From: Alphaproteobacteria bacterium
GTDB lineage: Bacteria; Pseudomonadota; Alphaproteobacteria; CAAGCB01; CAG-977
Length of the DNA stretch: 64,000 nt
Direction: 5' to 3'
Assembly: GCA_017616015.1 (NCBI GenBank)
Contig: JAFZYY010000015.1
Span: 62,001-126,000, forward strand
In this document: piece by piece, positions 54,780-63,504 of the stretch
Layout: every line of letters begins with the position of its first letter
How positions within the stretch are numbered: the first letter of the stretch is position 1
The notes under the pieces: generated by a model
What the model was told of the DNA's origin: nothing
Seen by the model: only the letters and a program-made list of their open reading frames with translations
Database searches by the model: none
Position numbers and translations under genes: made by a program

Positions 54780-55034
54780 TTAAGCCGCGTCGGAAACGGA
54801 AATCAAAGCCGCCTCTTCGCGCCGCAACGAAACCAAATAACCGCGCACCTGAATTTCAACGGGATCGCCCAACGGAGCCACACGCACGACTTTAAACGGC
54901 GTCCCCGGCGTAATTCCCATCGCCAACAGTTTTTTGCGATAAGAATCCTTGCCTTTAAGAAATCCGGTGACAATCGCGTTGTCTCCCGCTTTTAAATTCT
55001 CAAATCCGCCAAGCGTGTTCTTTCCGTCAGTCAT
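54780..55034 (-). CDS. feoA: Ferrous iron transport protein FeoA
   Basis: SH3-fold accessory protein of FeoB, 84 residues. The family pattern is clear: LKAGDNAIVTGFLKG, then KKLLAMGITPGTPFKVVRVAPLGDPVEIQVRGYLVSLRREEA, read in parts. It heads the feoABC operon, 12 bp before feoB. The 177-bp gap to the divergent ccmF-like gene should contain its promoter; no convincing Fur box was visible. Confidence 0.96.
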   Translation of the reverse strand: MTDGKNTLGGFENLKAGDNAIVTGFLKGKDSYRKKLLAMGITPGTPFKVVRVAPLGDPVEIQVRGYLVSLRREEAALISVSDAA

Positions 55035-55211
55035 CTAAAGTTTTCCTAATCAAACTTTTTATATAGATGTATACTAACATTATAAGTTTCAAGAGGCAAA
55101 CATTTTTAATTTCTTTTTCGGTAAAAAAAGAAACCGGACTCTTTTGTTTCTTGCAAAAAGAAGCAGAGTTTTTTAACCTGACTGAAAGAATGGTTGATAA
55201 CAAGGCGCACC

Positions 55212-57116
55212 ATGCTGATCGAATTGGCACATTATACTCTTTTATTCGCGTTGACGGTCGTTGGTTTGCAGACATTTCTGCTGTGTCCGACATTATGGTC
55301 CGGCGGATCGGCCATCGCCATCAAACTGGGATTTCGCGGAATTTTCTTTACGACGGCGCTGTTGTTTTTTTCTTTTTCCGTTCTTTTGACCGGCTTTGCT
55401 TTTCATGATTTTTCACTGGCAATCGTTTTTGAATCCTTCGATTCTCAAAGCGATTCTTTTTACGCTTTGCCGGCACTTTGCTCTTCCCGCGAAGGTTTCT
55501 TTTTCACTTTCATTATTACGCTGAGCATCATTTTTCTGGTCAACTTTTCCAAAAACGAACTGGCTACTTATCAGGAACGCGGACGGTATCTGTTCGCCGG
55601 CGGCAGTATTATTTTCGCTTTGCTGGTTTTAATGATTGTTTCTGCCAATCCTTTCGTTCGGATAGAAGATCCGCCGTTTGAAGGCGTCGGCTTTGATCCG
55701 ATGTGGCGGCAACCTTACAGAATACTGTCCGTTCTGTTTTCCTTTTTATCCTGCGCCGTTTTGACCGTTTCTTTTATCAAATCCGTCTGCATGTATTCGA
55801 AAGGGCGTTTTTTCGTCGTTTCAGCCCTGCGCGGCAGTTTAATTTCCTCGATTGCGCTGTTATGCGCGGCAGGCATAGAACTTGCGACCGGTTTCACGGC
55901 CGCCAACAACGGAAACCTGTGGCAATGGGCGCCCGGCAATTCGTTGCTTCTATCTGTTCTTCTGCTAACAGCGGGACAGATCGTTTTAGCGTTTTTCTGC
56001 CTGTCTTCCCGCGTTTTCACCAACTGGATTATCACCTTTTCTTTTCTGGGCGCCGTTCTTTCAAACGCCAGTTTCTTTGCAACGGAATACAAACTTTTTT
56101 CCTCCTCCGTATCGGAAACCTATTTTCCAAATCCCGTCACGGCGTTAAGCGCTTTCGCGGGACTGACCTGCTTTTTATTGTTTTTATGCTCCGTTACTTT
56201 AAAAAAGCCCTTCAAAGAAAACAGCTTTTCCCTGTTTTCCCGGGAAAGCTTTATCGGTCTGGCCGCAGCGGCTTTATTGGCTGCAGGCATCAGCATCGGC
56301 GTATTGGCGTTATTACCGACTTTATTCATGTTTTTGCCGGATATTCCCTTGCGCCTGTTGCCCGATTTGTTCAAAAGTATTTTACTGGGAGCAATTCCGG
56401 CTTTTTCGGTTTTCTTTTTTATCGCGTTCAAGCGTCAATCCGTAAAAAAAGGCTGGTCCGCCACCTGCCGAAAGAACACACTTTTGTTTTTGGGATTTTT
56501 GTGCGTATTGGCCGGCGTATGCCTGTATAAAACGGAACACGGCCGTCAAATTCTTTTGTATTCTTTGCCGGCCATACTGTTTTTGGAAGCGACCGTCGGC
56601 AAAACGCCTTTTAAAATACCGAGCTCTTTTAAGGAAGCAAAACTGATATTTAAATCCGTTTCCTCTTTTAAATACGGAGCTTTTCTCTGCGCTTTCGGTT
56701 TTCTGGTTTTTTCGATGGCTCTGGCCGGCGCCGTGTTTGAGCGGACAGAAAACGTTTCAACGATAAAAATACAAGATGTCGTTTCCGAAAAAAGCGACTT
56801 TCCCTGCTCTGTCGAACAACTTTCGGGAAAATCGGGAACGTTAGCCGCGCAATACCGCCTGATTTGTAAAAAACAAGCTCAATTATTAACCGGCAACCCT
56901 AATTTTCAGTGGCGCGAAAAAGAATTAAAAGCCGGCTTTTTGCAAACAACGTTTTTTTCAACCCGCCTGATCCGAATCGACCAACCTCAGGAAGACGCTT
57001 TGCGTTTGCGCGTTATTGACTATCCGGTTCTGCGCCTGGCGGGTTCCGGCATCTTTTTAATTTGTCTGGGAATATTATTTCTTCTGTTTTCCGTCAAAAA
57101 GGAACAAGCCTCATGA
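55212..57116 (+). CDS. ccmF: Degenerate CcmF-like cytochrome c biogenesis protein
   Basis: A polytopic 634-residue membrane protein whose length, helix pattern and place before ccmG-ccmH-ccmI identify it as CcmF, which joins haem to apocytochrome c. The tryptophan-rich WWD motif, normally W-x-W-D-P-V-E-N, reads LWQWAPGNS, losing the Asp and Glu. The conserved His near the start of this half (normally SHEG) reads SREG, and the HPPLLY motif reads YRILSVL. The haem-handling residues are therefore mostly lost. The ATG at 55212 follows AAGGCG. It may have a new role or be decaying; it is still a long open frame. Confidence 0.7.
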   Translation: MLIELAHYTLLFALTVVGLQTFLLCPTLWSGGSAIAIKLGFRGIFFTTALLFFSFSVLLTGFAFHDFSLAIVFESFDSQSDSFYALPALCSSREGFFFTFIITLSIIFLVNFSKNELATYQERGRYLFAGGSIIFALLVLMIVSANPFVRIEDPPFEGVGFDPMWRQPYRILSVLFSFLSCAVLTVSFIKSVCMYSKGRFFVVSALRGSLISSIALLCAAGIELATGFTAANNGNLWQWAPGNSLLLSVLLLTAGQIVLAFFCLSSRVFTNWIITFSFLGAVLSNASFFATEYKLFSSSVSETYFPNPVTALSAFAGLTCFLLFLCSVTLKKPFKENSFSLFSRESFIGLAAAALLAAGISIGVLALLPTLFMFLPDIPLRLLPDLFKSILLGAIPAFSVFFFIAFKRQSVKKGWSATCRKNTLLFLGFLCVLAGVCLYKTEHGRQILLYSLPAILFLEATVGKTPFKIPSSFKEAKLIFKSVSSFKYGAFLCAFGFLVFSMALAGAVFERTENVSTIKIQDVVSEKSDFPCSVEQLSGKSGTLAAQYRLICKKQAQLLTGNPNFQWREKELKAGFLQTTFFSTRLIRIDQPQEDALRLRVIDYPVLRLAGSGIFLICLGILFLLFSVKKEQAS

Positions 57117-57655
57117 GATGGTACGGATTCTTTGTGATTTTTTTAGTATCGACTGTTTTTTGCAATCTTTTATTGACCGTCAGATGGGACGCGCCCGAAG
57201 AAGATTTGGTCGTAAAGAATTTCTCTTTGCCGCAAGGGAGCCTGAAGATTTTAGACCGCCCCGAAAGCGCCGGCTTATCAAGAGAAACGATGCCCAAGCA
57301 ACCTTTGATACTTTTCTTCTTCGCGTCCTGGTGCCGTCCCTGTCAGGCTGAAGCGCCGGTCATCGCAAAATTATCCGAACGCCATGACGCTCTTTTTATC
57401 GGAATTGCGGTACGGGACAATATCAAGGAATTAAAAGCGTTTCTAAAAAAAACAAACAATCCGTTTTTATTTGTCGCTTTGGATCCCAAAATGGAATGGA
57501 CGGACGCGATGTACGCCAACAAACTGCCGACCGCGTTTATCCTGAACGAAAAAAGCGAAGTCGTCGCCAAAATCAACGGTTTTTTGACCGAAGATTTCTA
57601 TTTTCAAAAAATTCTTCCTTTCATACAGGAATTAAAACATGAATCCGTTCGTTAA
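57113..57655 (+). CDS. ccmG: Thioredoxin-like protein CcmG/DsbE
   Basis: Membrane-anchored periplasmic thiol reductant for apocytochrome c. The 180 residues have an N-terminal anchor (FFVIFLVSTVFCNLLL), the strand LILFFFASWC and redox CRPC at about 79-82, followed by Q-A-E-A-P. The cis-Pro segment is KLPTAF. It overlaps the upstream ccmF-like gene by 4 bp (ATGA). Confidence 0.88.
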   Translation: MRWYGFFVIFLVSTVFCNLLLTVRWDAPEEDLVVKNFSLPQGSLKILDRPESAGLSRETMPKQPLILFFFASWCRPCQAEAPVIAKLSERHDALFIGIAVRDNIKELKAFLKKTNNPFLFVALDPKMEWTDAMYANKLPTAFILNEKSEVVAKINGFLTEDFYFQKILPFIQELKHESVR

Positions 57656-58031
57656 AATCCTGCTTTTCACAGCTTTATTACTTAGTCCTCTGCGCGGACA
57701 GACCAACGATGTTCTGTCCGTCGAAACGGAAGCTTTGGAAATAGCCGACAGGCTGCGCTGTCTGGTTTGTTCGGACGAAAATATTGAAACGGCAAAAGAC
57801 GAAACCGCAAAAGACATGCGTTTTTTTATTCGCCGCCATTTAACCGAGGGAAAAACGCAGGATCTGGTCGTTCATTTACTGCTTGCCCAATACGGAGACA
57901 TGATTTCTTTGGAAGACTCGCCTCTTCCGAACACAGAAAAGGAAGAAGTTTTCGTTTTCATCTCCGCCGGATTGAGTTTCGCGGCAATGGCGTTTTATAT
58001 TTACCGGCGTTCGCGTCACTTTAAAGCTTAA
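57639..58031 (+). CDS. ccmH: Cytochrome c biogenesis protein CcmH
   Basis: A 130-residue membrane-anchored thiol reductase for apocytochrome c. After a signal segment it has ADRLRCLVCSDENIETA with the CxxC pair, matching the family signature LRCxxCQNQSI except for Asp-Glu-Asn. A C-terminal helix (VFVFISAGLSFAAMAFYIY) anchors it. It overlaps ccmG by 17 bp. Confidence 0.88.
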   Translation: MNPFVKILLFTALLLSPLRGQTNDVLSVETEALEIADRLRCLVCSDENIETAKDETAKDMRFFIRRHLTEGKTQDLVVHLLLAQYGDMISLEDSPLPNTEKEEVFVFISAGLSFAAMAFYIYRRSRHFKA

Positions 58032-58043
58032 GGCGAAACAAAG

Positions 58044-58766
58044 ATGGTTCTGTTTTTAATTGCTTTACTGCTTTTAACGATTGGCGCGCTCAGCCTGTTC
58101 ATTTTTCCCATTTTGCCCTTGCGCAAAAATCAGGACAGGCACATCAGAATAAAGCAGCTTTATATTTGTTTTGTCTTTTTCCTGTTCGCCGTTTTGGTTC
58201 CCGTACTGTACGGCCGGCAGGGAAAAATGCTGATGCCGGATTATCCGCTGGCTTCCAGAGATATTTTGCAGGCCGAAGAAAAAACGCACAGTATGGCGCA
58301 AATCCGCAGACTGGAAAGATATTTGGAATCGAACGCAAACGATGAAATCGTCTGGAAACAGCTGGCTCAAACTTACCGTTCCGCCGGCTATTACGACAAA
58401 GCCGCGATGGCTTACCGCAACGCGATTGAATGGGGAATCCCCGAAGACATTACAGGCTGGCATTCTTTGGCGGAAACACTGATTCAGGCAAATAACGGGA
58501 AAATCACCGGAGAAGCTCAAAAAGCACTGGAAAACGTTTTGCGTTACCGCCCCGACGATCCCAAAGCGATTTATTTTCTGGGATTGGCCAGACTGCAAAA
58601 CAAAGAACCGCAAAAAGCTTTGGCCCTATGGCGCTATCTGGAACAAAGCCTGCCTGCTGAAGATCCTTGGCTGACCGTCATTCACGAAAGAATGGAAACG
58701 TTGCAGAAACTGTTGCAAATTGACGCAAGAACTATCAAGCCTCAGGCTCCCTCGCCCGTTCACTAA
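58044..58766 (+). CDS. ccmI: CcmI-like TPR protein of cytochrome c biogenesis
   Basis: A 240-residue protein with two N-terminal helices (VLFLIALLLLTIGALSLFIFPIL and YICFVFFLFAVLVPVLYG, read in parts) and a periplasmic TPR region at about 90-230 (WKQLAQTYRSAGYYDKAAMAYRNAIEWG, PDDPKAIYFLGLARLQ). CcmI helps deliver apocytochrome c to the CcmF/CcmH complex. It follows ccmH by 12 bp. Confidence 0.8.
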   Translation: MVLFLIALLLLTIGALSLFIFPILPLRKNQDRHIRIKQLYICFVFFLFAVLVPVLYGRQGKMLMPDYPLASRDILQAEEKTHSMAQIRRLERYLESNANDEIVWKQLAQTYRSAGYYDKAAMAYRNAIEWGIPEDITGWHSLAETLIQANNGKITGEAQKALENVLRYRPDDPKAIYFLGLARLQNKEPQKALALWRYLEQSLPAEDPWLTVIHERMETLQKLLQIDARTIKPQAPSPVH

Positions 58767-58770
58767 AAAA

Positions 58771-60492
58771 TTAAACGCCTGTTCCCGCCGTCGGCAACGA
58801 AGCGTTCAGCGTATTTTCCTGCCTTAACACGGCAGCTGTTTCACGAATACGATCTTCGTCCCCTTCCAGACTGAGAATGGTCGCCGCCGCCAAACGAATG
58901 CCGCATTCCTGCGTTTCGGAAATAACGCCCGTCGCGCCCAGACGTACCAGCTCGCTCCAACGCGCATCATCATTACAGCGGATAAACACCGGAATAGTCG
59001 AAGACATTTCCCGTACAGCCTGCAACACGCGAATAGCCGATTGCAAACCGCTGATGCAAATCATGACCGCTTTGGCTTTGGAAATGTTCGCGGCCTCCAA
59101 AATCCGCACGTTACCGGCATTTCCGAACATGTATTCGCGATTATTTTTCTTCGCCCGTTCAATATGCGCAACGTCCGTATCCATAACCAGAAACGGAATT
59201 TCATTACGAGTCAGCATACGCGCCGCCGCCTGACCGACACGGCCGTAACCGATCAGCAACACATGATTTTCCATTTCCTTTTCATCTTCAATATCTTCGG
59301 GAACCGCCGCGTTTTTGGCGTCTTCCTGTTTAGCGCGTTTTTTATCCAACTGTTTCAGAACATACGAGCTGACAAACGGCGTCAAAGACATGGATAAAGC
59401 GATAACCACCTGCAATATTGAAGAAACTTTGGGACTGATTAAATGAAAATTCTGCGCGGCCAGATTGAAAACAACAAAGCCGAACTCGCCCGCCTGACAC
59501 AAGAAAACGGAAGACGTCATGGAACCGTTGCGGTCGACTTTCATCTGACGTTCGATCACATATAAAACGGCAAACTTGGTGCCCATAACGCCAATCGTCA
59601 GCAAAACAATCTGAACGATATGCTTCCATACGTAATGAATATCTATCATCATACCGACGGAAAGGAAGAAAATCCCCAAAAGCATACCGCTGAAAGAAGC
59701 TATCTCCGCTTCAACTTCGTGGCCGAAATCCGTTTCGGCGATCAGCATGCCCGCCAGAAACGCTCCCAAAGAAATGGACAGTCCGGCCATATTCGTCGCC
59801 CAGGCGGTCGCCAGAAACGTAAAGAAGACAACTGCGGTAAAAGCTTCCGTGTTTTTAGTGGAAACAACAATTCTGAACAACGGCTTGACCAACATGCGCC
59901 CGACAACCATGATCAACGTTACGGCGCCGACCGCCTGCGTAAAAGCCTGCCCCAAATTACCGATAGCCGTTGCGTCCGTCTCCGCCATACGCGGCAGCAA
60001 AACCAAAATCGGGATAACCGCCAAATCCTGCATTAGCAAAATACCGACGGTCGCGCGTCCGGCGCCCGTATGCAACTCGCCGCGCTCCTGTATCAGTTTT
60101 AACGCGATCGCCGTTGACGACATAGCCAAAGCCAGACCGATAATAATCGCTTCGTCCAGCGTTCTGTGCATAAAGTACGCCGCCACGCCGATCACCGCCG
60201 CCGTAACGAACAGCTGCAAACAGCCAAAGCCGAAAATATACAGACGCATCGCTTTGAATCTGTGGAACGACAAATCTAGACCGATTGTGAACATCAGGAA
60301 CAATAACCCGACTTCGCCGATATTTTCGGTGACTTCGGTATCTTTGATCATTCTCAGACCGTGAGGTCCCAAAACAATGCCGGCCACAATGAAAGCCAAA
60401 AGGGGATTGACTTTCAGTCGGTAAAAAATAGGAATAAAAATAACGACTGCGGCTAAAAACGCCAGTATTTCCCAAACCTGATCACCACTCAC
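58771..60492 (-). CDS. Monovalent cation:proton antiporter-2 (KefB/C-like) with RCK domain
   Basis: CPA2 family transporter, about 573 residues: twelve to thirteen helices (1-390) with PLLAFIVAGIVLGPHGLR and IGLALAMSSTAIALKLI, then a linker and a TrkA_N/RCK nucleotide fold (about 430-550) with LLIGYGRVGQAAA. It resembles KefB/KefC and YbaL potassium-proton exchangers. The GTG at 60492 has AAGGGG 8 bp upstream; extension to 60540 adds residues without family resemblance. It ends 4 bp from the convergent ccmI. Confidence 0.88.
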   Translation of the reverse strand: MSGDQVWEILAFLAAVVIFIPIFYRLKVNPLLAFIVAGIVLGPHGLRMIKDTEVTENIGEVGLLFLMFTIGLDLSFHRFKAMRLYIFGFGCLQLFVTAAVIGVAAYFMHRTLDEAIIIGLALAMSSTAIALKLIQERGELHTGAGRATVGILLMQDLAVIPILVLLPRMAETDATAIGNLGQAFTQAVGAVTLIMVVGRMLVKPLFRIVVSTKNTEAFTAVVFFTFLATAWATNMAGLSISLGAFLAGMLIAETDFGHEVEAEIASFSGMLLGIFFLSVGMMIDIHYVWKHIVQIVLLTIGVMGTKFAVLYVIERQMKVDRNGSMTSSVFLCQAGEFGFVVFNLAAQNFHLISPKVSSILQVVIALSMSLTPFVSSYVLKQLDKKRAKQEDAKNAAVPEDIEDEKEMENHVLLIGYGRVGQAAARMLTRNEIPFLVMDTDVAHIERAKKNNREYMFGNAGNVRILEAANISKAKAVMICISGLQSAIRVLQAVREMSSTIPVFIRCNDDARWSELVRLGATGVISETQECGIRLAAATILSLEGDEDRIRETAAVLRQENTLNASLPTAGTGV

Positions 60493-60595
60493 GCGCGTTC
60501 CCCTTGAAAAGCTTAGTTTTTTAAGCCTCTTATAAAACAAAATAGTAAAAAAAACAATAATTTAAAAAACTTAATATTAAATAATTCAATTTACA

Positions 60596-60624
60596 TTGAC
60601 GGTTTGCCTCAGCTTTGGCATCAT
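60596..60624 (+). promoter_or_regulatory. ihfB: Candidate sigma-70-type promoter of ihfB
   Basis: TTGACG (60596-60601), a 17-bp spacer and CATCAT (60619-60624) lie about 35 bp before the ihfB ATG. The -35 element is strong and the -10 element weak. Confidence 0.5.
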
Positions 60625-60657
60625 GGGAAGGATTATTTTTATCAGCGGAGGTTAATA

Positions 60658-60942
60658 ATGACAAAATCTGAACTGATTGCGCGTATTGCCGAAATCAATC
60701 CGCACTTGTATCAAAGCGACGCGGAAAAAATCGTCACGACGGTTTTTGACGGTATTGCTGAAGCTTTATCCAAAGGTCAGCGCGTTGAATTGCGCGGCTT
60801 CGGTGTATTTTCCGTTCGCACCAGAAAAGCGCGTGCGGGACGTAATCCCAGAACCGGTGAAAAAGTCAGCGTCGCGGCTAAAACAGTTCCTTTTTTCAAA
60901 GCCGGCAAAAAATTAAAAGATCGCTTAAACACTGAAGGATAA
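60658..60942 (+). CDS. ihfB: Integration host factor subunit beta
   Basis: DNA-bending protein of the HU/IHF family; 94 residues. The arm-to-core segment [28 protein letters not shown], with Pro-containing arm tip, and [15 protein letters not shown] are typical. The alphaproteobacterial IhfB call rests on these and on the lapA neighbour. The ATG at 60658 follows GGAGG by 6 bp; an extension to 60604 is unsupported. Confidence 0.92.
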   Translation: MTKSELIARIAEINPHLYQSDAEKIVTTVFDGIAEALSKGQRVELRGFGVFSVRTRKARAGRNPRTGEKVSVAAKTVPFFKAGKKLKDRLNTEG

Positions 60943-60954
60943 AGGATTAAGCTC

Positions 60955-61242
60955 TTGAAAATCGTTCATTTTATTTTCAGCTGTATTGTACTGTTCTTTA
61001 CAGTTTCTTTTGCTGTTTCCAATAAACAGATTTTCCCGCTGACGTTATGGCCGTTTCCTTTCGAGATAAATCTGCCGGTCAGTTTTATCGTCCTTGTTTT
61101 TGCTTTGCTGTTTTTCATTTTCGGCGGTTTTTACAGCTGGCTGCTTTCCGTTCCGGTACGAAACGAACGCTATACTCAAGCCAAAAAAATCAAAGAGTTA
61201 ACCCAGAAAATCGCCGAACTGGAAGCCAAAAAGGAAGAGTAA
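60955..61242 (+). CDS. lapA: LapA-domain membrane protein
   Basis: A 95-residue LapA_dom (DUF1049) protein with two helices (IVHFIFSCIVLFFTVSFAV and LPVSFIVLVFALLFFIFGGFYSWLL, read in parts) and a C-terminal coiled coil (KIKELTQKIAELEAKKEE). In proteobacteria LapA works with LapB in lipopolysaccharide control. A TTG start 12 bp after ihfB is used. The ihfB-lapA pairing is standard in alphaproteobacteria. Confidence 0.85.
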   Translation: MKIVHFIFSCIVLFFTVSFAVSNKQIFPLTLWPFPFEINLPVSFIVLVFALLFFIFGGFYSWLLSVPVRNERYTQAKKIKELTQKIAELEAKKEE

Positions 61243-61317
61243 AACTTTTTAATCGCTTTCCTGATTGTTTTCTGCTAAAAGAATATCCTGAATAAATTTT
61301 TTGAAACGAGAGCTCCG

Positions 61318-62211
61318 ATGAACTGGTTGACGAGTTATGTGCGCCCTAAACTGCAAAGCTTAGTCGGTACGAAAGAAATTCCGGATAACTTATGGGAAAA
61401 ATGTCCTTCCTGCGGCGCGATGGTGTATCATCGCGAACTGGAACAGAATTTCCGGATTTGCCCGCAATGCAACCATCATATGCGCCTGAGCCCCGAAAAA
61501 CGGCTGGAAATGCTGTTTGACGAAGGCGCTTACACGTTAATCGAGCTACCCGAAGTCAAAGAGGATCCCTTAAATTTCTCGGATTTAAAAGACTATTCGG
61601 ACAGATTGAAAGAGGCTCGCAAAAAAACAAAACAGGAAGACGCCATTCTGGTCGCTTCCGGTAAAATGGGCGGCATGAATGTCGTCGCGGGTATTCTGAA
61701 TTTCGATTTTATGGGCGGATCTATGGGAACCGCCGTCGGCGAAAGCATCATTGCCGCAGTCGAGCTGGCTCTTTTACAGGAAGCCTCCCTTTTGCTGATT
61801 CCCGCTTCCGGCGGCGCCCGCATGCAGGAAGGCATATTGTCTTTAATGCAAATGGCCAGAACGACAATGGCCGTTCGCCGGTTGAAAGAAAAAGGATTGC
61901 CTTATTTTGTTTTGCTGACCGACCCGACCATGGGCGGCGTTTCAGCCTCCTTTGCCATGTTGGGCGATATTGCGATCGCCGAGCCCGGCGCTTTAATCGG
62001 TTTTGCCGGAGCCCGCGTTATTGAACAGACGATCCGAACCAGCCTGCCCGAAGGTTTCCAAAAAGCCGAATATCTGATGGAACACGGCATGGTCGACATG
62101 GTCGTGGATCGCCGTAAAATCAGATCGACTCTTATCAACCTGATCGACTTGTTGCGCAATCCGCACCCCGCATCGGACCCCATTCCCTTTGTCCGCAAAA
62201 ACGAATCTTAG
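61318..62211 (+). CDS. accD: Acetyl-CoA carboxylase carboxyltransferase subunit beta
   Basis: Zinc-containing beta subunit making malonyl-CoA for fatty acid synthesis; 297 residues. The N-terminal zinc ribbon CPSCGAMVYHRELEQNFRICPQC has four Cys in two CxxC pairs. The crotonase fold shows MGGSMGTAVGE, PASGGARMQEGILSLMQMA and TDPTMGGVSASFA. Directly downstream of lapA; in many relatives trpF-trpB-trpA would lie in between. Confidence 0.96.
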   Translation: MNWLTSYVRPKLQSLVGTKEIPDNLWEKCPSCGAMVYHRELEQNFRICPQCNHHMRLSPEKRLEMLFDEGAYTLIELPEVKEDPLNFSDLKDYSDRLKEARKKTKQEDAILVASGKMGGMNVVAGILNFDFMGGSMGTAVGESIIAAVELALLQEASLLLIPASGGARMQEGILSLMQMARTTMAVRRLKEKGLPYFVLLTDPTMGGVSASFAMLGDIAIAEPGALIGFAGARVIEQTIRTSLPEGFQKAEYLMEHGMVDMVVDRRKIRSTLINLIDLLRNPHPASDPIPFVRKNES

Positions 62212-62242
62212 CTTTCCTATATAAAATGAAAGGTCTTTCCGA

Positions 62243-63436
62243 ATGACACAGACAAAACCGCTGTCCGGAATTAAAGTCTTGGACTTAACGCGTGTATTAT
62301 CCGGCCCCTATTGCGCGCAAATGCTGTTCGACATGGGAGCGGAAGTTTTAAAAATCGAAAATCCCGCTTGGGGCGATGATGCCCGCCTGTTTCAGCCGTA
62401 TGTGGAGAACAGAAGCCTCTATTTTGAATTTGTAAACGGCGGTAAAAAAAGTCTGACGTTAAACCTGAAAAAGCCAAAAGCGGCCGAAATACTGAAATCA
62501 CTGATTGCCGACGCCGACGTATTGGTCGAAAACTTCCGTCCCGGAATTATGAAAAAATTTGGTTTGGACTATGAAAGCGTCAAAAAAATCAATCCGAGAC
62601 TGATTTACGCTTCCATTTCGGGATTCGGACAAACAGGCCCTGACGCGTTAAAACCCGCTTACGACATTCTGACGCAGGCGCGTGGCGGCATTATGAGCCT
62701 GACCGGTTATCCGGAAGGTGAACCGGTGTTAATCGGCGTTTCCTTCAGCGATATGATTGCCGGCGTTTTTGCCATGACCGCAATCACAACCGCTCTTTAT
62801 CAGCGCGAAAAAACAAATGAAGGGCAGCAAATTGATATTTCCATGTTGGACTGCCAGATTTCTTTGCTGGAAAGCTCAATGATGCGTTATCAAAAAACAA
62901 AAGTCGCGCCGAAACCGGTCGGTTGCCGTCACCCGACGGAAGCTCCGTTTCAATCTTTTGACGCCTCCGACCGTCCTTTTGTCGTTGCGGCAATCGGAGA
63001 TGCCACATTCACGCGTTTTTGCGAAATTCTCGGCTGTCCGGAAGTCAGCTCCGATCCGAAGTTTAATTCGACAGCCGCGCGGCATGAGAATCTTGACGAA
63101 CTTGGCGCTCTTTTGCAAAAGATTTTTATTACTAAAACAGCGGCCGAATGGGTGCAATTACTACAGGAAAATTCCATTCCCGTTTCTTTGATTCAGGATT
63201 TGGACGAAGTTTGTCACGATCCGCAGGTCAAAGCGCGGCATATGCTGATTAAATCCGAAGCACCGGAATTAAGCGATATTGAATTGATGGCTACGCCGAT
63301 TAAAATGACTTCCCTGCCGGAGCAAACGTCACGTCCCGCAGCGCCTCTTTTGGGACAAGATACTATCGATGTGCTGCACGGATTGGGAATGAACGATCAA
63401 CAAATCGAAGAACTGAAAAAAGAAGGCGTTGTTTAA
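62243..63436 (+). CDS. Class III CoA-transferase (CaiB/BaiF family)
   Basis: A 397-residue family III CoA-transferase moving CoA between carboxylic acids. Motifs are VLDLTRVLSGPYCAQMLFDMGAEVLKIENP, VENFRPGIMKKFGLDYESVKKINPRLIYASISGFGQTGP and DILTQARGGIMSLTGYPEG, read in parts; the nucleophile Asp lies in one of the latter segments. The substrate (oxalate, carnitine, succinate and others) is not determined. It takes the place downstream of accD where folC is common. It ends inside a perfect terminator palindrome. Confidence 0.88.
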   Translation: MTQTKPLSGIKVLDLTRVLSGPYCAQMLFDMGAEVLKIENPAWGDDARLFQPYVENRSLYFEFVNGGKKSLTLNLKKPKAAEILKSLIADADVLVENFRPGIMKKFGLDYESVKKINPRLIYASISGFGQTGPDALKPAYDILTQARGGIMSLTGYPEGEPVLIGVSFSDMIAGVFAMTAITTALYQREKTNEGQQIDISMLDCQISLLESSMMRYQKTKVAPKPVGCRHPTEAPFQSFDASDRPFVVAAIGDATFTRFCEILGCPEVSSDPKFNSTAARHENLDELGALLQKIFITKTAAEWVQLLQENSIPVSLIQDLDEVCHDPQVKARHMLIKSEAPELSDIELMATPIKMTSLPEQTSRPAAPLLGQDTIDVLHGLGMNDQQIEELKKEGVV

Positions 63437-63453
63437 ACAACGCCTTCTTTTTT
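63416..63453. terminator. Bidirectional terminator, perfect 38-bp palindrome
   Basis: A perfect inverted repeat centred on GTTT/AAAC at 63434/63435 with A- and T-runs on its arms. It includes the last codons and stop of the CoA-transferase gene. Confidence 0.85.
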
Positions 63454-63466
63454 TTAATTCAGACAT

Positions 63467-63491
63467 AAAAAAGAGCGCCTTTCGGCGCTCT
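63467..63491 (-). terminator. Intrinsic terminator of the rightmost minus-strand gene
   Basis: On the minus strand GAGCGCC and GGCGCTC pair around GAAA, followed by six T. It lies 14 bp beyond the stop of the partial gene at the window's right edge. Confidence 0.85.
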
Positions 63492-63504
63492 CTTCTTTGG
63501 CTTA

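Noticed and set aside
55035-55211. Fur box upstream of feoA
   Set aside because: AT-rich, but no convincing GATAATGATAATCATTATC-like palindrome could be aligned.
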